NCBI RefSeq assembly: GCF_003205205.1
Contig: NZ_QJRL01000035.1
Coordinates: 1-45,903 of the forward strand
Reading direction: 5' to 3'
Length of the DNA: 45,903 nt
Source of the DNA: Pseudomonas sp. LB-090624
GTDB lineage: Bacteria; Pseudomonadota; Gammaproteobacteria; Pseudomonadales; Pseudomonadaceae
Shown: piece after piece, positions 33,316 through 41,511 of the stretch
Position numbering within the stretch: the stretch's first letter is position 1
Layout: the number at the start of each line of letters is the position of its first letter
Position numbers and translations under genes: made by a program
The notes under the pieces: generated by a model
What the model was told of the DNA's origin: nothing
Database searches by the model: none
What the model saw: only the letters and a program-made list of their open reading frames with translations

Positions 33316-33344
33316 CTGACCAGCCGGCTCCGAACGCCTATTAT
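33316..33344 (+). promoter_or_regulatory. Predicted sigma-70 promoter for the mgtE-like gene
   Basis: CTGACC at 33316-33321 and TATTAT at 33339-33344 are separated by 17 bp. Transcription would begin near 33351, leaving a leader of about 165 nt. Predicted from sequence only. Confidence 0.5.
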
Positions 33345-33350
33345 CCGGCC

Positions 33351-33516
33351 GCCGCATGTGCGGTATCACGAGACACATCCTCAATGGACCTTCCCAGTTA
33401 CCGGTTCTACCCGAACCTGCAATCTGGCACTGAGCGCGCCGCCGCCAGGGCTGCCGAAGGCTTGAGCCCGCAAGGCTGAAGTCTGTAGGCGCCTGCGTTG
33501 GCGCCTGGAGAACTTC
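33351..33516 (+). promoter_or_regulatory. Long structured leader of the mgtE-like gene with short reading frames
   Basis: The leader contains three compact hairpins: GGTTC-TACCC-GAACC (about 33403-33417), CTTG-AGCCCG-CAAG (33461-33474), and GGCGCC-TGCGTT-GGCGCC just before the ribosome-binding site (about 33488-33505). Two short frames are present: ATG 33356 (25 codons, with the proline-containing run GPSQLPVLPEP) and ATG 33384 (31 codons, MDLPSYRFYPN...). Proline-containing leader peptides control Mg2+ transporters in enterobacteria, so regulation by translation of such a peptide is possible. Neither short frame has a strong ribosome-binding site. It matches no riboswitch class I recognise. 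Confidence 0.35.
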
Positions 33517-34173
33517 ATGCAACATCAAATCGATAAAAACATCCTTCAGCCGGACACCCTGGCAGCCCTCGAAACCCAGCGGCGCGAGGTGACCGAGGAC
33601 TTCCACAAAGGCGCGTCGATCACGAACCACGTTGGCAACCTGCGGGATGCGACACTGGGGCTGCTGTACCGCAAGCGAGTGCTATGGCTGGTGTTGCTGG
33701 TGTTCGGCAACCTGTTTTCGGGGGCGGGTATTGCCGCCTTCGAAGAAACCATCGCCGCACACATTGCCCTGGTGTTCTTCCTGCCGTTGCTGGTGGACAG
33801 CGGCGGCAATGCCGGTGCCCAGTCGGCAACGCTGATGGTGCGCGGGCTGGCGACAGGCGAGGTATTCATGCGCGACTGGTGTCGCATGCTGGGTCGCGAA
33901 TTCGGCGTGGCCCTGGCGCTGGGCTGCACCATGGCATTGGCGGTAGCGTTTCTGGGAGTACTCCGCGGAGGCCCGCAAATTGCCCTGATCGTCGCCAGCA
34001 GCATGGTCGTGATCGTGCTGGTCGGCAGCCTGATCGGCATGAGCCTGCCGTTCCTGCTAAGCCGTTTCAAGCTGGACCCTGCCACCGCCAGCGGGCCGCT
34101 GATCACGTCGATTGCTGATGCGGCAGGGGTGCTGGTGTACTTCGGCATTGCGACGCAGGTGCTGGATATCTGA
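33517..34173 (+). CDS. MgtE-like magnesium channel, membrane domain only
   Basis: A 218-residue protein corresponding to the transmembrane half of MgtE (usually ~450 residues). About 60 N-terminal residues lead into five helices, with the family signature VDSGGNAGAQSATLMVRGLATGEV and the pore aspartate in ASGPLITSIADAAGVLVYF. The N domain and the paired CBS domains that sense Mg2+ and close the pore in full-length MgtE are absent, and no trace of them is seen upstream. The pore residues look intact, so this appears to be a short natural form rather than a fragment. GGAG 8 bases upstream supports the ATG. Confidence 0.82.
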   Translation: MQHQIDKNILQPDTLAALETQRREVTEDFHKGASITNHVGNLRDATLGLLYRKRVLWLVLLVFGNLFSGAGIAAFEETIAAHIALVFFLPLLVDSGGNAGAQSATLMVRGLATGEVFMRDWCRMLGREFGVALALGCTMALAVAFLGVLRGGPQIALIVASSMVVIVLVGSLIGMSLPFLLSRFKLDPATASGPLITSIADAAGVLVYFGIATQVLDI

Positions 34174-34184
34174 TGCGGTTCTGA

Positions 34185-34221
34185 ACGGGCTTCACCGGCC
34201 ATTGGGGGCGGTGAAGCCCGT
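34185..34221. terminator. Bidirectional terminator-like hairpin
   Basis: ACGGGCTTCACCG (34185-34197) pairs with CGGTGAAGCCCGT (34209-34221) around an 11-base loop. It lies between the convergent mgtE-like gene and rlmI. Confidence 0.65.
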
Positions 34222-34232
34222 ACATCGCTGTA

Positions 34233-35429
34233 TCAGCTGTTTGGCAGCAAGCGGCAGGTGATGCTTTTGATGTAGCGGGTTTCGGCGATGGCCGGGTGAA
34301 CCGGGTGGTCAGGGCCCTGACCGCCGCGCTCGAGCAACTGCATGTTGCGGTCCAGGTGACGGGCGCTGGTCAGCAGAATGTTGTGCAGGTCGTCCTCGGG
34401 CAGGTGCATCGAGCACGAGGCGCTGACCAGGATGCCATCCTTGCTCAGCATGCGCATGGCCTGTTCGTTCAGGCGGCGGTAGGCCGCTTCGCCGTTTTTC
34501 AGGTCTTTTTTGCGCTTGATGAAGGCGGGTGGGTCAGCAATGATCACGTCGAAGCGCTCTTCGGCAGCCTTGAGCTCGCGCAGGGCCTCGAATACATCAC
34601 CTTCGATGCAGGTGAGCTTCTCGCTGATGCCGTTCAGCGCGGCGTTACGCTCCACACCATCCAGGGCAAAGCCCGAAGCATCGACGCAGAATACTTCGCT
34701 GGCGCCGAATGCGCCGGCCTGCACGCCCCAGCCACCGATGTAGCTGAACAGGTCGAGTACACGCTTGCCCTTCACGTAGGGGGCCAGGCGCGCACGGTTC
34801 ATGCGGTGGTCGTAGAACCAGCCAGTCTTCTGGCCTTCACGAACCGGGGCTTCGAACTTGACACCGTTTTCTTCCAGCGGCACCCAGTCTGGCACTTCGC
34901 CGTAGACGGTCTCGACATAGCGCTGCAGGCCTTCGGCGTCACGGGCGGCGGAGTCGTTCTTGAACAGGATGCCGCTTGGCTTGAGCACTTGCACCAGGGC
35001 AGCGATCACGTCGTCCTTGTGCGCTTCCATGGTGGCCGATGCCAGCTGTACCACGAGAATGTCGAAGAATCGATCGACCACCAGCCCAGGCAGCAGGTCG
35101 GAATCGCCGTAGACCAGGCGGTAGCAAGGCTGGTCGAACAGGCGCTCGCGCAGCGAAAGGGCGACGTTCAGGCGGTGTACCAGCAGCGACTTGTCCAGTG
35201 GCAGCTTGATGTCGCGCGACAGCAGCCGGGCGCAGATAAGGTTGTTCGGGCTAAGGGCGACGATGCCCAGTGGCTTGCCGTTGGCTGCCTCGAGAATGGC
35301 CTGCTGGCCGGCCTGGAAGCCTTGCAGTGGGGTCGCGCTCACATCGACTTCGTTGCTGTAGACCCACAGGTGGCCGGCGCGCAGGCGGCGGTCGGCATTG
35401 GCTTTGAGGCGAAGGCTGGGCAGGGACAT
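34233..35429 (-). CDS. rlmI: 23S rRNA m5C1962 methyltransferase RlmI
   Basis: A 398-residue RNA methyltransferase. The N-terminal PUA domain (about 1-75, LKANADRRLRAGHLWVYSNEVD) is followed by a Rossmann methyltransferase with VLDLFSYIGGWGVQAGAFG (SAM motif I), IIADPPAFIKRKKD (motif IV) and SASCSMHL (motif VI cysteine). This order is diagnostic for RlmI (YccW). On the minus strand TATAAT at 35456-35461 is a strong -10 box about 25 bp before the start codon. Confidence 0.92.
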   Translation of the reverse strand: MSLPSLRLKANADRRLRAGHLWVYSNEVDVSATPLQGFQAGQQAILEAANGKPLGIVALSPNNLICARLLSRDIKLPLDKSLLVHRLNVALSLRERLFDQPCYRLVYGDSDLLPGLVVDRFFDILVVQLASATMEAHKDDVIAALVQVLKPSGILFKNDSAARDAEGLQRYVETVYGEVPDWVPLEENGVKFEAPVREGQKTGWFYDHRMNRARLAPYVKGKRVLDLFSYIGGWGVQAGAFGASEVFCVDASGFALDGVERNAALNGISEKLTCIEGDVFEALRELKAAEERFDVIIADPPAFIKRKKDLKNGEAAYRRLNEQAMRMLSKDGILVSASCSMHLPEDDLHNILLTSARHLDRNMQLLERGGQGPDHPVHPAIAETRYIKSITCRLLPNS

Positions 35430-35455
35430 GACGTCGCTCCGGGAAAAAGAGCGGG

Positions 35456-35461
35456 ATTATA
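35456..35461 (-). promoter_or_regulatory. -10 box of the rlmI promoter
   Basis: TATAAT on the minus strand, about 25 bp upstream of the rlmI ATG. No strong -35 hexamer is seen at 16-18 bp, so the promoter assignment is moderate. Confidence 0.4.
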
Positions 35462-35499
35462 GCGTGTCTGCCTGGTCTTCGCCTTCAGAGGTGTAGTGC

Positions 35500-35529
35500 C
35501 TGTCAAGGCGAGCCCCAGGGGGGTAAAAT
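35500..35529 (+). promoter_or_regulatory. Candidate promoter of the HDOD gene
   Basis: CTGTCA (35500-35505) and TAAAAT (35524-35529) with an 18-bp spacer lie 26 bp upstream of the HDOD start codon. Prediction only. Confidence 0.4.
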
Positions 35530-35555
35530 CGCCGGTCCTAACCGAGTATGCACGT

Positions 35556-36428
35556 ATGTCCCAAGAACTCAGCGCCGAACAGATCCAGCAAGCCTTGCAA
35601 GGCATCACCATCCCGCCGCAACCGCAGATCATGGTCGACCTGCAGTTCGAGCAGTACATGCCTGACCCGGACCTGGAAACCATCGCCAAGCTGATTTCCC
35701 AGGACCCGGGCCTCTCGGGCGCCTTGCTCAAGCTGGTCAACTCGCCGCAATTCGGCCTGTCCAACAAGATTGGCTCGATCCAGCGCGCGGTAAACCTGCT
35801 GGGTAGCCGGTCGATCATCAACCTGATCAACGCCCAGTCGATCAAGGGCGAGATGAGCGACGAGACCATCGTCACCCTCAACCGCTTCTGGGATACCGCT
35901 CAGGACGTGGCGATGACCTGCCTGACCCTGGCCAAGCGCACCGGCATCCAGGCCGCGGACGAGGCCTATACCCTGGGCCTGTTCCATGACTGTGGCGTGC
36001 CGCTGATGCTCAAGCGCTTCCCCAACTACATGGATGTGCTGGAAGAGGCCTACGCCAAGGCCGACGGGGAAACGCGGGTGGTCGACACCGAAAACCGCGC
36101 GTTCAACACCAACCATTCGGTGGTCGGCTATTTCACCGCCAAGTCCTGGCGCTTGCCCGAGCACCTCAGTGCGGCCATCGCCAACCACCACAATGCCCTG
36201 GCGGTGTTCCGCGACGAGAGCTGCCGCAATACCCAGAATCAGCTGAAGAACCTGTTGGCGGTGCTGAAGATGGCCGAGCACATCTGCGCCTCCTACCGGG
36301 TGCTGGGCAACCAGGTGGTGGACCACGAATGGAACGTGGTCGGCCCGTTGGTGCTCGATTACATTGGTTTGTCGGAATACGATTTCGAAAACCTCAAGCA
36401 GAACATTCGCGAGCTGGGCGGGCACTGA
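35556..36428 (+). CDS. HDOD domain protein
   Basis: A 290-residue protein whose HDOD domain covers most of its length (about 15-215). It contains LAKLISQDPGLSGALLKLVNSPQFG-like helices and YTLGLFHDCGVPLML. HDOD domains resemble HD phosphohydrolases but usually lack the full catalytic set and are thought to act in signalling. The start is the ATG at 35556 (MSQELSAEQIQ); the longer frame overlaps the promoter. The mutM gene begins 3 bp after its stop, so the two are probably cotranscribed. The partner and signal are unknown. Confidence 0.85.
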   Translation: MSQELSAEQIQQALQGITIPPQPQIMVDLQFEQYMPDPDLETIAKLISQDPGLSGALLKLVNSPQFGLSNKIGSIQRAVNLLGSRSIINLINAQSIKGEMSDETIVTLNRFWDTAQDVAMTCLTLAKRTGIQAADEAYTLGLFHDCGVPLMLKRFPNYMDVLEEAYAKADGETRVVDTENRAFNTNHSVVGYFTAKSWRLPEHLSAAIANHHNALAVFRDESCRNTQNQLKNLLAVLKMAEHICASYRVLGNQVVDHEWNVVGPLVLDYIGLSEYDFENLKQNIRELGGH

Positions 36429-36431
36429 CAC

Positions 36432-37244
36432 ATGCCGGAATTACCTGAAGTAGAAACCACCCGGCGCGGTATTGCGCCGCACCTGGAAGGCCAGCGCGTC
36501 AGCCGTGTGGTAGTGCGCGACCGGCGCCTGCGCTGGCCGGTCCCCGAAGACCTCGATGTGCGTCTTTCGGGGCAACGTATTGTGAGTGTCGAGCGGCGCG
36601 CCAAGTACCTGCTGATCAATGCGGAGGTCGGTACGTTGATCAGCCACTTGGGCATGTCGGGCAACCTGCGCGTGGTCGAGCTGGGCTTACCGGCGGCCAA
36701 GCATGAGCATGTGGATATCGAGCTGGAGTCGGGACTGATGTTGCGCTACACCGACCCGCGCCGCTTTGGTGCCATGCTTTGGAGCCTGGACCCACTGAAC
36801 CACGAGTTGCTGTTGCGCCTGGGGCCAGAGCCGCTGACCGATCTGTTCGACGGTGAGCGGTTGTTCCAGCTGTCGCGTGGGCGGTCGATGGCGGTCAAGC
36901 CGTTCATCATGGATAACGCGGTGGTGGTGGGGGTAGGCAACATCTACGCCACCGAGGCGCTGTTCGCCGCGGGTATCGACCCACGGCGCGAGGCGGGCGG
37001 GATTTCCCGGGCGCGTTACCTGAAGCTGGCGATCGAGATCAAGCGGGTGCTTGCGGCGGCGATCGAGCAGGGCGGGACCACCCTGCGCGACTTCATCGGT
37101 GGCGACGGGCAGCCGGGGTACTTCAAGCAGGAATTGTTCGCCTACGGGCGCGGTGGACAGCCGTGCAAGGTATGCGGCACGACGTTGCGCGAAGTGAAGC
37201 TGGGGCAGCGGGCGAGCGTGTACTGCCCGCGTTGCCAACGATGA
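36432..37244 (+). CDS. mutM: Formamidopyrimidine-DNA glycosylase
   Basis: Removes 8-oxoguanine and formamidopyrimidines from DNA and cuts the abasic site. The 270 residues start MPELPEVETTRRG, giving the catalytic Pro2 and Glu3 after Met removal. ISHLGMSGNLR, a helix-two-turn-helix region (VVGVGNIYATEALF) and the C-terminal zinc finger CKVCGTTL...CPRC are present. It directly follows the HDOD gene. Confidence 0.97.
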   Translation: MPELPEVETTRRGIAPHLEGQRVSRVVVRDRRLRWPVPEDLDVRLSGQRIVSVERRAKYLLINAEVGTLISHLGMSGNLRVVELGLPAAKHEHVDIELESGLMLRYTDPRRFGAMLWSLDPLNHELLLRLGPEPLTDLFDGERLFQLSRGRSMAVKPFIMDNAVVVGVGNIYATEALFAAGIDPRREAGGISRARYLKLAIEIKRVLAAAIEQGGTTLRDFIGGDGQPGYFKQELFAYGRGGQPCKVCGTTLREVKLGQRASVYCPRCQR

Positions 37245-37296
37245 ACCGTTCGCTGCAAGCCTATTGCAGTAAATGTGCTGTCACGCAGAAAACACC

Positions 37297-37349
37297 GCTC
37301 CCACAGAGTCCCTGCCAAATCAATAAGTCATGTTTTGTTCTATGGGAGC
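37297..37349. repeat. Inverted pair of degenerate REP half-sites
   Basis: GCTCCCACAGA (37297-37307) and TCTATGGGAGC (37339-37349) are complementary with one mismatch, between convergent mutM and the ferredoxin gene. They resemble the outer part of P. putida REP units and may terminate both transcripts. Confidence 0.4.
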
Positions 37350-37370
37350 CGTGCGGAGAAGGGCAGGTGA

Positions 37371-37622
37371 TCAGCCCTTGCCAGTGATCCGGCGGTACTT
37401 GGCCATCAGCTGTTCTTCGGTCTCTGGGTGCGCTTCATCCAGCGGGATGCAGTCGACCGGGCAGACCTGCTGGCACTGCGGCTCATCGTAGTGACCCACG
37501 CACTGGGTGCACAGGTTAGGGTCGATCACGTAGATCTCTTCGCCTTGGGAGATAGCCTCGTTCGGGCACTCGGGTTCGCAGACGTCGCAGTTGATGCAAT
37601 CGTCGGTGATGATCAGGGACAT
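37371..37622 (-). CDS. yfhL: YfhL-family 2[4Fe-4S] ferredoxin
   Basis: An 83-residue ferredoxin starting MSLIITDDCINCDVCEPECPNEAIS. The first cluster motif CxxCxxCxxxCP is at about residues 9-19. The second, CTQCVGHYDEPQCQQVCPVDC, has the long insert between its second and third cysteines typical of the YfhL/Alvin-type ferredoxins with very low potential. The frame is open upstream, but the ATG at 37622 gives the standard N-terminus. Its redox partner is unknown. It lies 108 bp after coaD on the same strand. Confidence 0.93.
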   Translation of the reverse strand: MSLIITDDCINCDVCEPECPNEAISQGEEIYVIDPNLCTQCVGHYDEPQCQQVCPVDCIPLDEAHPETEEQLMAKYRRITGKG

Positions 37623-37730
37623 GGGGACTCCGGCCGGGGCGCGTTGCCCGGGCATATTCAACGCAATGGGCACAATTGTGCCGCATTCGCGCCCGCAGTG
37701 CACGTGGGCGCGATGATCAGGCGCTAAAGA

Positions 37731-38210
37731 TTACTTCTTGAAGCGTTCGGTCAGCGCCTCGGCCACCACCGGGTGGACGAACTTGCTGATATCACCACCC
37801 AATGCGGCTATTTCCCGGACCAAGGTCGAGGAAATGAACGAATAACGCTCCGACGGCGTGAGGAACAGGCTCTCGACATCAGGAGCGAGCTGCCGGTTCA
37901 TGTTCGCCAGCTGGAACTCGTACTCGAAGTCGGACACCGCACGCAGGCCGCGCAGAAACACATTGGCGCCCTGTTCCTTGGCGAAATGCGCCAACAGCGA
38001 AGAGAAGCCGATGACTTCGACATTGGGCAGGTGCTTGGTGACCTCACGGGCCAGCGCTACCCGTTGTTCCAGCGGGAACAGTGGGTTTTTCTTGGGGCTG
38101 GCAGCCACCGCGATAATCACGTGGTCGAACAGGCGCGAAGCGCGCTCGACCAGGTCGCCATGGCCTTTGGTAATGGGGTCGAAAGTACCCGGGTACAACA
38201 CTCGGTTCAT
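37731..38210 (-). CDS. coaD: Phosphopantetheine adenylyltransferase
   Basis: Adenylates 4'-phosphopantetheine in the fourth step of coenzyme A synthesis. The 159 residues match the family. Visible motifs are YPGTFDPITKGHGDLV (nucleotidyltransferase TxGH motif) and YSFISSTLVRE near the end. The start MNRVLYPGTF is standard. A promoter is predicted about 90 bp upstream, so it can be expressed independently of calB. Confidence 0.97.
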   Translation of the reverse strand: MNRVLYPGTFDPITKGHGDLVERASRLFDHVIIAVAASPKKNPLFPLEQRVALAREVTKHLPNVEVIGFSSLLAHFAKEQGANVFLRGLRAVSDFEYEFQLANMNRQLAPDVESLFLTPSERYSFISSTLVREIAALGGDISKFVHPVVAEALTERFKK

Positions 38211-38296
38211 CGCGTCATCCTGGCTGGAGTGCGTTGGGGAGTCGGATGGTAGCGCAGCGACGGCGCCCCGGCCAAGTCGTGCGGCCGGCTGATGGC

Positions 38297-38326
38297 ACTA
38301 TAGACAGTGGGCGTATTCGTTGTCAT
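38297..38326 (-). promoter_or_regulatory. Predicted promoter of coaD
   Basis: On the minus strand ATGACA (38321-38326) and TATAGT (38297-38302) are spaced by 18 bp. This places transcription start near 38290, about 80 nt before the coaD ATG, in the 151-bp gap after calB. Confidence 0.45.
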
Positions 38327-38361
38327 GCGCTGTGTGCTGGCGGGCGACCAGCGCTTTGCTC

Positions 38362-39792
38362 TTAACGGATGAACAACCTGTAGACCAGGCGCTGCAGGGC
38401 TTTGCCATAAGGCGGGTAGATCAACCGGGCGGCGTTGATGCGTTGCTTGGCCAGTACCGCCTTGGCCTTGCTGAAGGTCAGGAAGCCTTCATGGCCGTGG
38501 TAGTGCCCCATGCCGGAAGGCCCGATGCCACCGAATGGCAGGTCGTCCTGGGCCACGTGCAGCAAGGTGTCGTTCAGGCATACGCCGCCGGAATGGCTGT
38601 ATTGCAGGACATGTTGCTGTTCGCTGCGGTCGTAGCCGAAGTAGTACAGCGCCAACGGCCTTGGGCGCTGGTTGATGTACGCCAGCGCGTCATCGAGAGT
38701 GTCGTAAGGCACCAGCGGCAGCAACGGGCCGAAGATTTCATCCTGCATCACCCGCATGCTGTCGTTCACCTTTGTCAGCAGGTGCGGTGGCAGTCGCCGG
38801 CCTTGGCGTGCTTCGTGGGTGTACAGGTCGATCACTTGCGCGCCCTTGCTGCGGGCGTCCTCCAGCATATGCTCCAGGCGCTTGAGCTGCCGAGGGTTGA
38901 TGATGGCGCTATAGTCGGGGTTGTCGGCGATGTGTGGGTACATGCGCTGCACGGCATTGCGATAGGCATCGGCGAAGCCGTTCAGGCGCTCGCGTGGCAC
39001 CAGTACGTAGTCGGGTGCGACGCAGGTCTGGCCGGCGTTGAGCGTCTTGCCGAAGGCGATGCGCTCAGCGGCGGCACCCAGCGGCACGCTGGCCGAGACG
39101 ATGGCCGGGGACTTGCCGCCCAGTTCCAGGGTCACCGGGGTCAGGTTTTGTGCGGCTGCCAGCATGACCTGACGGCCGATGCTGGTGGCACCAGTGAACA
39201 GCAGGTGGTCGAAGGGCAGGCGGGCGAACGCCTGGCCAGCCTCGACCTCGCCAAGCACGACGCTGACCAGGTCTTCGGGGAATACCCGCTGCAGCAGTGA
39301 CTTCAGGGCCAGCCCACTGGCGGGGGTCGCCTCGCTGAGCTTGAGCATCACCCGGTTGCCGGCGGCCAGTGCGCCGGTCAACGGGCCGATGGCGAGGAAC
39401 AGCGGGTAGTTCCACGGCACGATGATGCCGACCACGCCCAATGGCTGGTACAGGACCCGTGCGCTGGCCGGCTGGAACGCCATGCCCACGGTCCGTCTGG
39501 CCGGGCGCATCCAGCGCTGCACGTGGCGTTCGGCATGGCGGATGCCTTGCACTGACGGCAGCAACTCGGCCAGCAAAGTCTCATCGGCGCTGCGCCCGCT
39601 GAAGTCTGCATCAATGGCCGCGATCAGTTGCTGCTGGTCTGCCAGCAGAGCCTCGCGCAGGCTTTCAAGCCACTGCCGGCGCTGGGCTGCAGGGGGCATG
39701 GGGTTGCCGGCAAACGCCTGGCGCTGGGCGGCGAACGAGGCTTCGAGTTCGCTGTCGGAATGCACAGGAGGCGAGGCAATGGTCGAGTTCAC
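38362..39792 (-). CDS. calB: Coniferyl aldehyde dehydrogenase
   Basis: A 476-residue NAD(P)+-dependent aldehyde dehydrogenase similar to Pseudomonas CalB, which oxidises coniferyl aldehyde to ferulate in lignin-derived aromatic use. Motifs are the N-terminal ALDH region, PWNYPLFLAIGPLTGALAAGN, the catalytic glutamate region VTLELGGKSPAIV, and the catalytic cysteine in NAGQTCVAPDYVLV. Fatty or other aromatic aldehydes are possible substrates; no other lignin gene lies nearby. It is divergent from a TetR regulator, which likely controls it. Confidence 0.88.
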   Translation of the reverse strand: MNSTIASPPVHSDSELEASFAAQRQAFAGNPMPPAAQRRQWLESLREALLADQQQLIAAIDADFSGRSADETLLAELLPSVQGIRHAERHVQRWMRPARRTVGMAFQPASARVLYQPLGVVGIIVPWNYPLFLAIGPLTGALAAGNRVMLKLSEATPASGLALKSLLQRVFPEDLVSVVLGEVEAGQAFARLPFDHLLFTGATSIGRQVMLAAAQNLTPVTLELGGKSPAIVSASVPLGAAAERIAFGKTLNAGQTCVAPDYVLVPRERLNGFADAYRNAVQRMYPHIADNPDYSAIINPRQLKRLEHMLEDARSKGAQVIDLYTHEARQGRRLPPHLLTKVNDSMRVMQDEIFGPLLPLVPYDTLDDALAYINQRPRPLALYYFGYDRSEQQHVLQYSHSGGVCLNDTLLHVAQDDLPFGGIGPSGMGHYHGHEGFLTFSKAKAVLAKQRINAARLIYPPYGKALQRLVYRLFIR

Positions 39793-39846
39793 GGCGGTCT
39801 CCCGGCTGGGCTTGAGGTCTCTGGAGCCTATACTTTGATTGGTACC

Positions 39847-39859
39847 ATAGTGCGACTAT
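39847..39859. promoter_or_regulatory. Candidate TetR operator between calB and the TetR gene
   Basis: ATAGT-GCG-ACTAT is a 5-bp-arm dyad, and the palindrome TGGTACCA abuts it (39840-39847). Both lie in the 151-bp divergent region, 48-55 bp from the calB start. This is a good place for a repressor that controls both genes. Confidence 0.45.
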
Positions 39860-39943
39860 TTTCATGCAAGGCAACGGTGCATCAGCGGCGTGAATCGCCG
39901 TAAGATGACCCTTTGTCGAAAGCCCGCAGACTGGGAGCTGAGC

Positions 39944-40609
39944 ATGGCCCCGCGCATGAAGACTCGAGAGCGCATCGTGCAGAACAGCCTGGAACTGTTC
40001 AATCAGCAGGGCGAACGTAGTGTCAGTACCAATCACATTGCCGCGCACATGGAAATCTCGCCCGGCAACCTGTATTACCACTTCCCCAACAAGCAGGCGA
40101 TCATCGCCGTGTTGTTCAGCCAGTACGAAGCGCTGGTGGACAGCTTCCTGCGCCCGCCACAAGGACGCGCAGCCACGGTGGAGGACAAGCGCTTCTACCT
40201 CAAGGCCCTGCTCGCGGCGATGTGGAACTACCGTTTCCTGCACCGTGACCTTGAGCACCTGCTGGATAGCGACGCAGAGCTGGCCGGCCGTTACCGGCGC
40301 TTTTCCGAGCGCTGCCTGCACCGGGGCCAGGCGATCTACCGTGGCTTCGTCGAGGCTGGCATCCTGGTCATGGCGCCGGCGCAGATCGAATCGCTGACCA
40401 TCAATGCCTGGATCGTGCTGACCTCATGGGTACGTTTTCTCAGCACCACGCGTGAACATTCCGCGCACCTGGGTGAAGAAGCCTTCAAGCGCGGCGTCTA
40501 TCAGGTGCTGGTGCTGGAACTCGGCTTTGTCACCGATAACGCACGCAATGCCGTGGACGCGCTGTGCCAGGAATTTCACGTTCCGTTCAATCAGGCCCTG
40601 GAGCTCTAG
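39944..40609 (+). CDS. TetR-family transcriptional regulator
   Basis: A 221-residue regulator. The helix-turn-helix is at about residues 5-55 (MKTRERIVQNSLELFNQQG, ...HIAAHMEISPGNLYYHFPNKQAII), followed by an all-helical ligand-binding domain. GGAG 8 bases before the ATG at 39944 favours this start over an in-frame ATG at 39890. It is divergent from calB, and an operator-like dyad lies between them. The inducer is probably an aldehyde or fatty acyl compound, but this is a guess. Confidence 0.9.
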   Translation: MAPRMKTRERIVQNSLELFNQQGERSVSTNHIAAHMEISPGNLYYHFPNKQAIIAVLFSQYEALVDSFLRPPQGRAATVEDKRFYLKALLAAMWNYRFLHRDLEHLLDSDAELAGRYRRFSERCLHRGQAIYRGFVEAGILVMAPAQIESLTINAWIVLTSWVRFLSTTREHSAHLGEEAFKRGVYQVLVLELGFVTDNARNAVDALCQEFHVPFNQALEL

Positions 40610-40644
40610 CCCGGGGCCTTTGTGCCATCGATCAGGAGATTGTC

Positions 40645-41499
40645 ATGCCGCTTGCGCAATTGATCACCCCGCAGCAGTTGGCCGAGCGCCTGGACTCGCC
40701 CAAGTTGGTGATCCTCGACTGCCGCTTTGCCCTCGAGGATGTGGACTATGGCCAACGCAGTTATGCCCAGGGGCATATTGCGGGCGCGCATTTTGCCGAC
40801 CTGGACCGTGACCTCAGTGGGCCGGTGAGCAAGGGCCGCACCGGGCGCCACCCGTTGCCCGATGCGCAGCGGCTGGTTGCGCGCCTGCGTGAGTGGGGCC
40901 TGGACAACGACAGCGAGGTGGTGCTGTACGACGATGGCCCTGGCGCCTTTGCCGCCCGCGCCTGGTGGCTGCTGGCCTGGCTGGGCAAGCGCAGCGGCGT
41001 GGCGATTCTCGATGGCGGCCTCAAGGCCTGGCACGCGGCGCATCTGCCGCTGAGCCTGGACCCACCGCCCAGACGCGAAGGCACCTTCAGCGGTGAGCCT
41101 GACGCCAGGCTGCTGATCGATGCCGAGCATCTGGGCAAGCGCCTGGGCAGTGCTGACCTGACGTTGATCGATGCACGTGCCTTGCCGCGTTTTCGCGGTG
41201 AAGTAGAACCGATCGACCCGGTGGCAGGGCATATTCCAGGTGCCCGATGCGCAGCGTTTACCGACAACCTGGGCGCTGATGGGCGCTTCTTGCCGGCGGA
41301 CCAGCTCAGGCAGCGCTTTGCCGAAATGCTTGCCGGGCGGGCGCCGGAACAGTTGGTGTCTTACTGCGGATCCGGGGTGACGGCTTGCCATAACCTGTTT
41401 GCCTTGGCGCTGGCGGGCTACCCGCTAGGCAAGCTGTATGCCGGGTCGTGGAGTGAGTGGATCAACAATCCCGCGCACGGCGTGGCTACGGGCGAATAG
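40645..41499 (+). CDS. sseA: 3-mercaptopyruvate sulfurtransferase SseA
   Basis: A two-domain rhodanese of 284 residues. The catalytic loop in the second domain reads CGSGVTA with Cys241, which is the mercaptopyruvate-type loop rather than the thiosulfate-type CRxGxR. The first rhodanese domain is inactive (no cysteine in its loop, YDDGPG). It transfers sulfur from 3-mercaptopyruvate to cyanide or thiols. AGGAG precedes the ATG at 40645; the longer frame overlaps the TetR gene. Confidence 0.9.
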   Translation: MPLAQLITPQQLAERLDSPKLVILDCRFALEDVDYGQRSYAQGHIAGAHFADLDRDLSGPVSKGRTGRHPLPDAQRLVARLREWGLDNDSEVVLYDDGPGAFAARAWWLLAWLGKRSGVAILDGGLKAWHAAHLPLSLDPPPRREGTFSGEPDARLLIDAEHLGKRLGSADLTLIDARALPRFRGEVEPIDPVAGHIPGARCAAFTDNLGADGRFLPADQLRQRFAEMLAGRAPEQLVSYCGSGVTACHNLFALALAGYPLGKLYAGSWSEWINNPAHGVATGE

Positions 41500-41511
41500 A
41501 TCCCGCTCGGG

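Larger units (their letters stand above)
33039..33516. other. 478-bp gene-free stretch between divergent ilvD and mgtE-like gene
   Basis: The left part (33039 to about 33240) is the ilvD upstream region; a TAGAAT hexamer on the minus strand is a weak -10 candidate, with no clear -35. The right part holds a good plus-strand promoter (33316-33344) and then a ~165-nt leader before the MgtE-like gene. I see no tRNA, repeat or conserved gene here. Confidence 0.6.

Noticed and set aside
33258..33383. N-terminal half of a 73-codon frame running into the mgtE leader
   Set aside because: Its start precedes the predicted promoter and the sequence shows no domain. Only the short frames downstream of 33351 were kept as candidates.
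33356..33516. A known riboswitch (M-box, yybP-ykoY) before the mgtE-like gene
   Set aside because: The leader has hairpins but I could not find the conserved cores of these classes.
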